The position numbers and the translations under genes are program-made. A DNA stretch of 64,000 nucleotides from Rhabditoides inermis (lineage: Eukaryota; Nematoda; Chromadorea; Rhabditida; Rhabditidae): contig CAWZYM010000218.1 in assembly GCA_963966185.1 (NCBI GenBank), positions 62,001 to 126,000 on the forward strand, read 5' to 3'. The notes beneath the pieces are model-generated. The model ran no database searches, had not been told where the DNA came from, and saw nothing but the letters and a program-made list of their open reading frames with translations. This document shows positions 35,970-47,380 of this stretch, one piece after another; the first letter of the stretch is position 1; each line of letters opens with the position of its first letter.

Positions 35970-36848
35970 GAAAATGATGTTATCCATGAACTTGGCTGAA
36001 CAATAGAATGAAGCGCAATTTGTGAGTGGGAGAGAGAGAGAGAGAAAAGATTAGAGAGAGAGAGAGGAGTAAAAACCCAGACGCGTCAACAAGCTTGTTC
36101 CGCGTAACAAATGATTGTAAGATTCTGTGATTCTGAGAAGAAACCGTGATTGTTGAAATTCGCCGTATACAATTGTCGTAATTGCGACACTAGCGACTAG
36201 CGAGTAGTCAGTAGTCGTAATTGGCAGGTACGTTTGCACCGCTTTGAAGCATGCTCTGTGCGTTGCTCTGTTTCATAATAGCATCATACACTTCCGGCCG
36301 GATTTATTTATCAATCCACGTGATGAGTGATACACATTTAGAGATACACATTTATCTCCCAAAAACTCGAATGCTGCTCTGCCATTATGGAAATATCTAT
36401 GATCTATATATTAGTGAGCAAGAATGTGGAGCGGAGTGAACACTTCAGAATCACGTGGTATGCATAATAATACTTCCTATTCATCCTACTGTACAACTAT
36501 AAACTATACGATGCTAAATTCGTGCTGGAAAGTAGTGTAAAATTAGGCGTTAGAAATTCGCCTATTCGTGGAATGATACGGTGAACGAGAGCATCGTGAG
36601 CAAACTGCAAAAAAGAGATTATATGGGGAACTAGCGAGCAAAGCAGGAACACAGAAATTCCTATGAACGCTTACACAATTGCAGCTTATTAGGCAACTGC
36701 AGGTGGAAGGTTCAAGAGTGAAGAAGTCGAAAAACCCCGAAACGGCCAAACAATGATTAGGAAACTTCGCAGCTCACGTGCTTGGAAGGTCTCACCGGCA
36801 TTGTTGAAACTGTTTTTTGCACGTTATTCGGGTAATTAGGAAATGACA

Positions 36849-37102
36849 CCAGACACCACGACACCACGACACCATGGTGTCGACACCACGACACCACTTC
36901 ACAAAACACAACTGCACTACGACTTCTCGTCTATACAACTGAAAAAGATGCAGAATTTTTCGTTTTGTAAAGTGGTGTCGTGGTGTCGTGGTGTCGACAC
37001 CGTGGTGTCGTGGTGTTGACACCATGGTGTCGTGGTGTCGACATCAGAGGGTCGTGGTGTCGTGGTGTCTGGTGTCTGGTGTCATGGTGACTGGTGTCAT
37101 TT
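36849..37102. repeat. GGTGTCGT / ACGACACC inverted-repeat cluster
   Basis: Many copies of the 8-mer GGTGTCGT and its complement, arranged so that 36849-36920 folds back on 36965-37102. GTCGACAC and ACCATGGT palindromes occur at the turns. Both ends read AAATGACACCAG / CTGGTGTCATTT. It lies between the two segmental copies. Confidence 0.9.
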
Positions 37103-37276
37103 CCCAAGTGCCCGTTATTCGCGTGAGAGAAAAAAAATGGTATGTATTTCTGTGATCATGTGAACAACAATGGGAATATCACGAGTACTCGCGTCACATT
37201 AATAATAATGGTTTATCCATAGGCGCAGACAAAACACAAAACACGAAATACAAACTGGTGCGGAATGTACAAAGGT

Positions 37277-37781
37277 TTAGTGTTTAGTCCCCGGATGGGT
37301 CCTTGGAGGGTATTGCTCCCTATAGCAAAGCCTCATCCGGTGGGTAGCAACTTTCGAGAATCTTCTTCTTTCTTCCATATAGAGTATGCGGCCTTGATTC
37401 GTCTTCGAACGCGTGAGCCATATGGACCACGTTGCCTCTAACGTCGAACGTTCTCGAACTTCTCTCGACCATTTGCATACTTGCTTACGGTTGATCCATT
37501 CGTCATTATCACGTTGCGAAATCCAAGAAATCCGTGAGTTACCCACTAGTGCACTCCCAACAGGCTTATTCGGCTCCTCCTTATCGTCTCACAGTGAACG
37601 GCTCCGGACATCGATCGATAACAGTGACGTACTTCTCTTCCGGTCGCGGGTGCCGCCGTCGCCCTTCAGTTCGATTTCGCTTTGTACCTTCTTTTCCTCC
37701 AATCGAGAATCCGCGCTTCGCCCTACTAGTGCACTCCCAACAGGCTTAATCGGCGTCGCCTTATCGTCTCACAGTGAACGG
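37277..37781 (-). other. Unrecognised ORF and a 180-bp-spaced direct repeat
   Basis: The minus-strand frame 37546-37277 is polar and Arg-rich (89 codons) with no recognised motif. A 57-bp direct repeat, starting ACTAGTGCACTCCCAACAGG, occurs at 37545-37601 and 37724-37781. The stretch is unique to the space between the segmental copies and may be a mobile-element remnant. Confidence 0.3.
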
Positions 37782-38126
37782 CCTCAATTCGAGAATCAGT
37801 TGATACTCCACAGAAACTCATCTCCGAGCGGCGGCGGCGGTGACTTTCATTGTCGTCGGGTGGTCATTCGAGGGAGCGCGGGAAGGGGCAACCGCTCGCG
37901 GGGACGGGAAAATGAGAAGTGAAGGAAAAGAGAAGAGAACATTCGGGCATTCGGCCGTTGTTGTGTCTGCGAGGGGATTAATCGCTGATCAGTCGTTGTA
38001 TGCATAACCTCACAGTGACGAGATACGCAGTTATAAAAAGTTATATAAACTGCAAACTGTCTGTGATTACAATTACAGGATGCACTACAATAATAGCCAC
38101 TCTGCAGTGTCTGTGTGTTAAGAGAG

Positions 38127-38345
38127 GCAAAGGCTCACCAATTATATGATGCGAGGGCGGATAATTTGATTCCATCTGATTTTCAAGAGCTCACCAATTA
38201 TATGACGCTAGGGCGGATAATTTGTGTTAATGATTTGATTCGATTTTCAAAGGCTCACCCATCGTATAATAGCGAGTCCGGTTCATGTTTTCGAATTATT
38301 TGATTTTCAAAGGCTCACCTAACGTGTAATATGTATGACTCAATT
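38127..38345. repeat. About four ~55-60-bp tandem units containing GGCTCACC
   Basis: Units begin AGGCTCACC or AGCTCACC and include a GCGAGGGCGG/GCGAGTCCGG block and GATTTTCAA. On the minus strand each unit shows GGTGAGCC, the same string as the exon-5 donor of GPCR copy A. Confidence 0.7.
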
Positions 38346-38787
38346 CGATTCTAATTCGAACTACCCACCCATGAATACATAGCTCCTTGTGAGATTCCGC
38401 CTAGTCGCCAGCGTCTTGGAGTGACTGGGGAAGAACACATGCAGGTAACACTCGCCCGTCATCAGAATAGTCAGCCTGAAACAGAGAGGCTAATTGGCAT
38501 AATCAGTTCTTATCCGAGACCACCTTAGGTTCTAATGAATGGTTTATGGTTTCTGATTCTGGTTGCGCCCGCGTTTGACCGTTTGGTTCACGGAAGAGTC
38601 TTAAACGCGCGGGTCTTTCTTCGAGCCCTCTCCAACTCCAATTACCCTTCAGGGCTTAGAAAGACCAGAGGGAGACACTCTCATAAAATGGGGATTACGA
38701 ATTACTCATCGCGCGCTATCTCGATTTCGGGAAGAAGTCGGCGGGGCATTATGTGCAGCTCAACCCGAATGAGAAAAAGGGAGGGAG

Positions 38788-38824
<37 letters not shown>

Positions 38825-38861
38825 TATGTTAATGAAGTAATTACGTGAGCAGGAGCGGGTT

Positions 38862-38930
38862 CATATATATGAACATATGTACGTACATATGTACTTCCTC
38901 GTACATATGTACGAGGAAGTACGATTGTTA
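38862..38930. repeat. Cluster of perfect palindromes
   Basis: ACATATGTACGTACATATGT is followed by ACTTCCTCGTACATATGTAC and its complement GAGGAAGT. Copy A has only a single GTACGAGGAAGTACG at about 28490, so this is an inverted expansion specific to copy B. Confidence 0.75.
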
Positions 38931-39003
38931 TTTGGTGCTCAGATTCTCTCCCTCCTTGCCTCCTTTCAATGGCCCTTGATTAGATATTTCGTGGGGCTAT
39001 TAA

Positions 39004-39377
39004 AGTGACAATTTTATTGATCCGCAATCGGAAAATTTTTGAATTTTGAATTAGCGCGCTTTGCAAATTCTGGCTATAACTATCGAACACGAGATGCGTA
39101 TCACATCGGCTTCCACGACTTGAGTTTATGCTAAAAACTGAATTCAATCTCAAAACTTTATTTTGAAGTTCCCGTCATTCAAGACGTTTTAGACGCTCAA
39201 CTGTGATGTAACCTCACTTATTACCCACAAAGCATTCAAAATCAACTATTTTTTGGGGCAAAAGATAGTTTAAAATCATGAAAAAAGTTCTAGTTTTCAG
39301 GCTTATTAGATGTTATTTGTTGTTTCCATTAACTTTTCATCAGTATAATATCATTTTTAAGTGAAATTATTGTCACT
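39004..39377. mobile_element. TTAA-flanked MITE 1
   Basis: A 374-bp insert with inverted ends AGTGACAAT...ATTGTCACT and TTAA on both sides (39000-39003 and 39378-39381). The orthologous position in copy A (about 28575) is uninterrupted GGGGCTATTAACAGGCGC, so the insertion happened after the duplication and used one TTAA. Confidence 0.85.
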
Positions 39378-39381
39378 TTAA

Positions 39382-39717
39382 AGGAACCGTGGCGACTTAT
39401 TTCTGCCACAACCTGCCACAACTCCTCATTTTCACACGAGCAAAATCGAACCCGCGATAGTCGGGGGCCACAACGCAGCGCACATGCACTGAGCCATGAA
39501 GCCAGTGAAGTAGCGTCGTTCATTTGCGCTTATGTCTCCGACCCCAACGTGCAGTATTGAAGCGTTGGCGGGTAATTCAACTTTTCGTCTGCATCCGTGG
39601 CATTGGCAGATTCGAAAGTAACGCAGAATCGTCGTTCTTTCGCGAAAATTGAAAATGTGTTAGGTTAATATAATTTTTAATAATACTACGAGTCTAAAAT
39701 AAGTCGCCACTGTTCCT
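39382..39717. mobile_element. TTAA-flanked MITE 2 with tRNA-like boxes
   Basis: A 336-bp insert with ends AGGAACCGTGGCGACTTA and (reverse complement of the right end) AGGAACAGTGGCGACTTA. TTAA lies at 39378-39381, shared with MITE 1, and at 39718-39721. Same family as 9846-10227. On the minus strand it contains TGGCTCAGTGCA and GGGTTCGATT, spaced like Pol III A and B boxes. Confidence 0.85.
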
Positions 39718-41088
39718 TTAACAAGCGTCGGAGAAAGGGAAGGCTCTAAAAAGGCGTCAAAACCTAGGCAAGCCCAATGCTGATGATGATCTCGAGAATA
39801 AAAACGTAGTTAAGTAAGAAGCATTTCCGCATTAAGCCAATTCCACGGGATTGCATTATAGCGGAACGGAACTAAGTTTCTTTCGCGATGTGTTTTACAC
39901 TTCATACTACCATACACATTCTACATATGCCGGTTTGAATAAATTGCTACGCTTCCAAGGCCGCTCACCACATTGCGCAGAATCCGAAGACGTTGGCAAA
40001 GTAGACCTGGTAGGGCCACATCCGACAGTAGAACAGCTCCATTTGAGATGATGGCTCTCACGCCTAAATCTCGTAAGTTCCGCGGAAGTAGCGTTGCGTA
40101 TCATCAGATACTACAACGCATGGATTTGACAGTTGTTTTTGCGTTCCCAGGGTGTGCGTATGAGGTCCCTCCTCAAAGTAGATTCCTGAACAAAGGACTC
40201 TCAGAATTCCCCCGTGTAGAATACTATGTTGACACTTTGCTTCATATGCCGCGTGATTGGCTATAGTACTGTGTTGTTTACGTTTAACATTTGATAATAG
40301 GGGGAAAGTACATTTTTTAAAAAAATTTAAAACAAGTTTTTGACTATTCTGAGTGCCTGCGGCAGAAAGAGAAGCATCGTCAGTGTGTTCATCAACTGAA
40401 AACCATACATTACTTTGAATGGTTTTTTTTGCACACAAAAATCTTTGTTTCGCGAAACAACCATGCATGTAGGTGGTATGGAAATGTCCTGAACTGAAAA
40501 ATGACCATACCATACTTTGAATTTTTTGTTGTAAACAAAGATCTATGTTGAAACAACCAAGTGGTGTATGTCGTTGCCCTTGAAGAACAGCATGGCACCG
40601 AGGTTGTGTCTCGCATCCGGTGCCATCTGCACTTCATCCATCAACTCTTTGCCCCGGCCCTTATTCTATCGTATTTAAGCCCCTCACGCCTTGTTGCGTG
40701 GCCCATTCTATGCGATAAAGACTTGTGTGTGTTAACTACTATTGTGTTCCTTTTATCTAGTTACCCAACACAATGGGCCCGCAAAAAAACTGATTACTGA
40801 TGAAATGGGTATACACTTATTATTCGGGGGAGAAAGCCATTTTTAGACACGTAATCTGAAGCATCCCTCCTCCGCACACTGCGGTAGGTATGATGCCTGA
40901 GGCAATCGTAAGCACGCATGCATTCTATTTGTGTGGTGGGAGAGAAAGGGTACAAGAAACACTCTTCCTCTTGTAGTGAATCGATCAACACAGATGTGTG
41001 TGTGTGTGTGTGTGTTTTCCACATGTTGTAACACGCAATTATGTGAATTGGAGACATTGGCACGACGCTATTCATGCCATTTTAACAG

Positions 41089-41128
<40 letters not shown>

Positions 41129-42512
41129 GCGGGAGATTATTGTGCTACTTCTGCTACTTACTCCAATTGACATCAGTGCGATATTCACTGAACAATGATG
41201 CCTGTATGGTGGCTTTGTCTATTTCTAGTTCAGTCAGATATTGTTTGCAACTCGTTAGACCACCGTCTATTGTCGTATTCAGAGACTGAACAAAAGACAA
41301 AATGCGTAATGCATGTTATGAATAATAAGATGAAAAAGACTGAGGCTGACTATGCTCCTCTTTCTTTAGACGGATGAATAAGGACACTGGAGCTTAAAGG
41401 GAGTGTACCCTCTGATTTGCGAAGTTGTATTAGCATCATGATGTTGAAATATGTCATAAATACGTACTTTCTCATTGAAAAGTTATGCTCAAGTTGCCTT
41501 GAAGTTTGTGTAATTTGCGCTCGAATACGCTCTTTCTAGAGAAAAGTGTGCAGAAATGTGCACAAACGTGCACTGTCGATGATGGTTTCTCCAACTTCCC
41601 GCCATTTGCGGCATATGGTCTAATTGACAAAAGTGTATCATTTTTGATGTATTCCGATGCTAACTCAACTTCGAAAACCAGAGGGTACACTCCCTTTAAT
41701 GGAAACAGTAAAATAGTTATGGAGCTGGTATATAATATAATCAGTAGCTACTGTAGATTAGACACTACTCACTTAGACATGAATACACGTAGAAATGTAT
41801 AAAGGCGCGGTCACTCTCTTCGAAAACATATCCGTAGTGATCCAAAGGCAAATCGAAAAGTATATCGCAAGGCATATCGAGAGTTTGAAGGTGATTCGAA
41901 ATCGTTTGAAGATACTGAACGCTAAGTAAAACTCACGAGCTTGGTGCAGAGCATGCGTATAGCAATGTAGTGCTTGATTTGATCCGAGTTGTAGATGAGT
42001 AGATTGAGGCAGTTTTCGACGATGGCGAGACAGAAGATCACCAGGAAACCATAGCCCATGAGAAGCGTTTGCAGAGGACGCTGCTCGCATGCGAGTGAAC
42101 CCTGAATGCAGTTTATCAAACAGTTTATCATTACAATGAACCCTGTTGTCAATTTACCAATTAGCTTATCATTACAGCAAACCATGTAATTAATTTATCA
42201 ATCAATACATGTATATGTATTCTGATAGATCTTGTCTGCAGAACTCTAATAGTAATCTATTTCGAGATGTTTTGTGCAGCCCACAAGAATTCTCACAGGA
42301 TTCCGCTATGGATGTGTAGCCGTTTCCGTGAGCACGATACATACAGATAAGGAGATGAGGGAATGAGTGGGTTAGAGTGAATGAAATGGAATCCGGATGC
42401 ATAATTTTGTGTTTTAGCCTGAATTTTTTTTTGGAACGATGACATTCGGCATTGAAGTTGTTGCCACCGCGAGTAGGGTTCTCTTTCTCTCTATTTGCTC
42501 TTTGTCTTTGAA

Positions 42513-42940
42513 TCAGAATATTTATCTCGAATCAAATAACACATTACAATTTTGCAAATTACGGCAAGGTTACGGTAAAAAACAGTAATGCAACGCCTAC
42601 TGCGAGTCCCAATAACACGGATTTCGGTGGTCCCGTGGATGCGTACGTGCTATTGGTGGTGCTTGTCATCCCCTGCTTGCGGCTTCTGGGGAAGTTTAGA
42701 TCTCGGCGGCGGAAGATCCGGGCTTCAACAATCGATCGCGAAGAGACGTCTCCGAGAGTTTCATCGTCTTCGAGGATTCCTCTCCAATCTCAACGCCGTA
42801 GATGTAGAGAGTAGCAAAATCGAGTACCAGTCCGGTTAGTGTCCTCCGCCGCACAGCATTGTTCAGGGGTCGGGGGAATAACAGGGGAAGGCACGCGACC
42901 GCGCGCTAGCAGAGAAAGGAAAGCGGGAAAATAGAACTAC
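42513..42940 (-). mobile_element. Retroposon with 9-bp target-site duplication
   Basis: A 428-bp insert flanked by GTCTTTGAA at 42504-42512 and 42941-42949. Read on the minus strand it runs from CTTTCTCTGCTAGCGCGC to a 3' end GATAAATATTCTGA, matching the copy at 6210-6358. Copy A of the segmental duplication has the single, uninterrupted CTTCGTCTTCGAGTAGGCG at about 31073, confirming a recent insertion. The plus-strand open frame across it is spurious. Longer internal sequence than the 6.2-kb copy. Confidence 0.88.
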
Positions 42941-43855
42941 GTCTTTGAAAGGGCGTTTTCGAGAATACAATTAAAATGCTACATAAAATGAAGAATTTCT
43001 ATAATCGGACATACTAATAAGAAGGATCGCTCTTCTTCACATTGGTCGTACCAGTTATGTAGCGTATGATGCGAGTTGGTGATGAGAACGTGACTCATAG
43101 ACTCATACTCCATTTTCAAACCCGCCATTTTGCTATAACCATATCCCACGGGAAGTAATCCTAAGCTGATTAGCTAATCAAAGCGCGTAGTATTCTCGTC
43201 GCCATGCGAAAATTCACGCACTGTGAAATGGCGACATGTGATGTGTTGGTCACATGTTTTCGCAGCCACTTCGCTACTCACTTTATCAACCCTAATCTTA
43301 TCAAATCATGTGTGCTCATGTATGCGTGTCTCTCGCTGTTGCGACACTCATAACAAGAAGAAAAACGCATCGCTTTCGTAATGAGGGAAAAACCCAGTGT
43401 TCCTTGACAATGAAGCTGATTGCGCGGTTTTTTCGTGTCTCGGCCTTGCGAATGCATGGCTAGCCGACCGGGAAAGTCCGCGCTCATCGCTCACCCTTGA
43501 ATGGCGGACCGTGGCTATCGCTCATCCGCCCTACAGGCATGCTCGTCACTCTAGGGTTTTTGGTCAGTGACTAGTGAATCATCTGATTCTGCAGCATTCC
43601 CGTAACAGTCGGTGAATGATAGCCTGAAATCGGGGAACCGACTGAGCCCTTTTTTTCCATTGAGCCGTCTTTATAGGGGGTGTGACGGCAAAACCGAACT
43701 TTCTCAGAACTTTCTTCCGCAGGTGTGTTTCTTCGGCGTCTGCTGTTTTTTTTGTATTTTTGAGATATCTCGGAACCGCAATGGGGCATTGCCGCGCGTA
43801 GGAGAGACACATAAATACGTCAAACAACGTGGAATGAGCAGGATAGAGAGAGGGG

Positions 43856-43943
<88 letters not shown>

Positions 43944-44049
43944 TGGCGTACCTCGTTGCTCTGTCGATTGCACAGCATAGACATCATGTTGACCAGCGGG
44001 TCATCTTCCTCCTCCTCCACTCCGGTCGCATTTTGATTATACAACATCT

Positions 44050-44302
44050 AAACAAAAAAACACTCGTAAGCCGTTCGACACGATATTAATAGGGAGACCT
44101 TTACAGGTTTATAGCCTCGCGAAATGCATATGACGAACAAACATGCGATCGAATCTGCGCGCACCTGAATGGGATTAGAGATGAAAAGAAATGAGAGAAC
44201 AGTCAATGGTGCAAAAAAAAATCCAGTGTAGTATCGAGTATGTATTCTTGAGAGGCAAAAGAGGAAGAGCGAAGAGCGAGAGAGAGAGGAAGGGTGAAGA
44301 GC

Positions 44303-44361
<59 letters not shown>

Positions 44362-46256
44362 GGCGGGCCATTCTCACCTACGAAAAAGTGAGAAGTAAAT
44401 GTGACAGAACAATCATTAATTACTTACCGCTCTAATCACATCATTCTACTGATTTATTTATAATAGTACAACAGAGGCTGTGGAAAATTCCCAAGAGGGC
44501 TAGGCATGTGATAATCGGGGTTTTAGAGAGCGTGTTAGGAAGTTATTGAGCAAAATCATGTCAAGCACTTATTAGATGGAACACGAATATAATGAATGGA
44601 GCACATGTTTGAATAAATGATTGGCTTAACGAAGTGAATCACTATTCGCATTCGCACGGTCTTTGAGAAAAACATGTTGAAAGCGGTGTGATTGCTATTC
44701 CTGTGTTTAACCGAATCCGATGAAACAAAATGAATTCGAGAAAAAAATACACACATTCACAATCTACGCATTTGATGAAATGAAATGAGCGACGACAGAC
44801 GTTTTTAGATTGAGAAGAGAAGGAAAGATGAACGATCGCATGAGTTAGACATGATACTACATACACAACGCGAAGAAAAGTAGTAGTGTATGTAGTAGGA
44901 GCGAAACAGCAAGAGAATCAATCATATACTAGCTTGGGATGCGACCCTTTTCTTACAGAAAGATGACGACGTTGGAAAAGTAACAGTGCCACCTATTGAA
45001 TAGCGCCGAGGCTTATTATCGAGAAAAAAACACATATAGAATTACATGGTTGTACAAACGAATGATTTTTGCTCCTCTTCTCACTTGTTAGCCCTTACAG
45101 TAGCGGTAGCGAGTGAGTGAGAGTGAGTGAGAGGGAGGGAGATGGAACTCCTGCTCGCACTGCCATGCCGAGTGGGCGTGGCTTGTCGAATCGTGGCATC
45201 TTCTGTCCATTTCAGATGCATTGAGAGGAGAGGAAGGGAATTGTTATGACATATTATTCACAAACGAAGGAAATGAGATATAGCGAAAATAAAAACGCAC
45301 TTTTAGTGATGAGAACAGAATGAGGAGTAGAAATAGTTGGAAAAAGAGATATATTCAAAGAGAAAGAACGATAACAAGAGAGAAAGAAAGCTGAAGAAAG
45401 GGAGAATGTGTCACATCTCATAACATATTCACTGTCTCCAATCCACAACGATGTGCCAGACATAGTGCCTTTGGGATAAGAGGGCTGCAGTACTATTGTT
45501 GTGGTTCTAGAAAACCAAGAATGTGAATTCGCGAGGACTGTGAGACGTGGCAGGGTGGTCGCCAATTCAAAGCGCGAGCGCAATGTTTTTTTGGTCCAAA
45601 TTTGCAGACGGATAGAGATAAACATACACCTTTTTTATATTTTGTGTACTAGAAGACACTTTTCATAATTACAGGGGATCCCCCGCGAAATTTTGAAAAG
45701 AGGTGGTGAGATGCAGGAGAACGCGTGAAAATGAGAGAGATAGAGATAGAGAGAGAGAGAGAGAGGGGGGGGGACGAGGTGGCTCGTATTGCACGATATA
45801 AACACTGGCATTCAGTTCACAGACGTGAGGATCCGGAATGATGTCTCACACTGCCGCTGTAGCGTCGTCGCTCCTGCCACCGGCGTGTTGTTCATGTTTT
45901 TTTCGCTACTCTTCATGAATTGTATTGACACAACATATAGGGAGAGAGGAAGACAGAGAGAATGCAAAATCGGAGCGACATTTTTTTCAGTCACTATAAC
46001 AGCGTAGATAGAACAAAAACGCAGTATACACTAATGACAAGTATCACAGTCGACATTTTTCCACTGAAAAACGATTCACTTTCGAAATGAGGGTGAGACG
46101 CAGGCGTCTCGAATAGACAGGGGAATTGAAGTAGTCTGATTGTCTATGTCTAGTAGTCGCACTGACATGAATATTTCAAGAACTTGAACAACGCGGTCCA
46201 TTACAGCCTATGCAAATGGGACATGTGCTGGGTGGGCATACTGATAATCTCCTTCT

Positions 46257-46295
<39 letters not shown>

Positions 46296-47340
46296 GAAAA
46301 TGATGTTATCCATGAACTTGGCTGAACAATAGGATGAAGCGCAATTTGTGAGTGGGAGAGAGAGAGAGAGGAGTAAAAACCCGGACGCGTCAACAAGCTT
46401 GTTCCGCGTGGCACAGGCCACAGAATTGTAAGATTCTGTGATTCTGAGAAGAAACCGTGATTGTTTCAAATTCGCTGTACGCAATTGTCGTAATTGCGAC
46501 ACTATCGAGTAGTCGTCATTGCCTATTGGTTTTGAAGACAACGCATGTACGTTTTCATAAAACACTTCCGGTCAGCTTTATTTATTAATGCACGTAACGT
46601 CATCACGGAACGAGAACTGATGCTACTGATACACATTGTTCTGCGCTACTCAAACATCGAATGCTGCCATTTTAGATTGGAAATACCCATCATCTCTATA
46701 CACTATCAATGTGGAGTGGACAGACATGGGGAGAGGAGTGAACACATCACACTTATATGTTATACATAATCCTACTTCCTACTCCTACTGTACGATTCTA
46801 TATTCGTGCTCGACAATAAAACGTTAAGCGTTAGAAATTTACCTATTCGAAGAATGATAGAAGAAAACACAAAAAAAAACTAGCGAGCAAAGCAGAAACG
46901 CAGAAATTTCCGTGGACCTCTGGAAACCTGCAACTAATCAGAAAATTGCAGGCGGAAGGTTCAAGAGTTGAGAGGTCGAAAAACGCCAACCAATGATTAG
47001 CTGTTCACGTGTTTCGAAGGTCTCGCCGAAATTGTTGAAACTGTTTTTGCACGTCATTCGCGTGTGAAAAATACATCTTTGTGATCATGTAAAGATGTAA
47101 ACAGCATTGTTCGAATACGCATAAAAATTGCCATGTGTACGCATATTTCGCAAAGTTGTTATGTGTGCAAAGGGAGACAGAATGACTTCCAAGTACACAA
47201 CAACACAACCTCATAAACATAAAGAGGGATAAACAGTGGCCGCCTGCAAACTGGGAATACAATCACAGGCTTACAACAGTAGCTACAGTCAGTGTCATTT
47301 GTTATGTATACAAGTCTAGACAGAACCAGAAAGGTCGTCG
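44050..47340. other. Duplicated 5' flank of GPCR copy B, no gene recognised
   Basis: Corresponds to 32.1-37.0 kb with one ~1.4-kb unit missing. It contains GA/CT tracts at 44275-44360, 45731-45770 and 46264-46293. A short string CAGGAAAATGATGTTATCCATGAACTTGGCTGA follows a CT tract in both copies (35968 and 46294), but no partner exon was found. Confidence 0.5.
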
Positions 47341-47354
47341 GTGGTTCGCACGAG

Positions 47355-47360
47355 TTTATT
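47355..47360 (-). terminator. AATAAA poly(A) signal of the collagen gene
   Basis: Complement TTTATT, about 20 nt past the collagen stop codon at 47381-47383. Confidence 0.75.
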
Positions 47361-47380
47361 CATACCCCATACATGTGTGA

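Larger units (their letters stand above)
38369..44047 (-). pseudogene. FMRFamide-receptor-like GPCR, copy B, 5'-partial pseudogene
   Basis: Only exons 1-5 of the receptor are present: 44047-43952, 42101-41937, 40395-40345, 40063-39969, 38475-38369. Exons for TM4-TM7 are absent because the duplication ended before them. Disabling or suspicious changes: the second codon of exon 4 is TGA (40058-40060) where copy A has TGG; exon 3 is 6 nt shorter with donor gtcaaa instead of gtcagt; TM1 reads IVEN where copy A has IVGN; TM2 has Pro for Leu. Exon 1 (MLYNQNATGVEEEEDD) and exon 5 (TGECYLHVFFPSHSKT) are almost unchanged, so the duplication is recent. Confidence 0.88.
38300..47100. repeat. Tandem segmental duplication, copy B
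   Basis: Second copy of the ~9-kb block at about 27.95-37.0 kb. Relative to copy A it carries later insertions (two TTAA-flanked MITEs at 39.0-39.7 kb and a retroposon at 42.5-42.9 kb) and only one of the ~1.4-kb 5' units. Confidence 0.85.

Noticed and set aside
42588..42839. 83-codon plus-strand frame
   Set aside because: Lies wholly inside the retroposon with the GTCTTTGAA duplication and runs antisense to it.
35969..46325. Conserved ATGATGTTATCCATGAAC after CT tracts (35975 and 46300) as a start exon
   Set aside because: The frame closes after a few codons (TGA) in both copies, and no donor follows.
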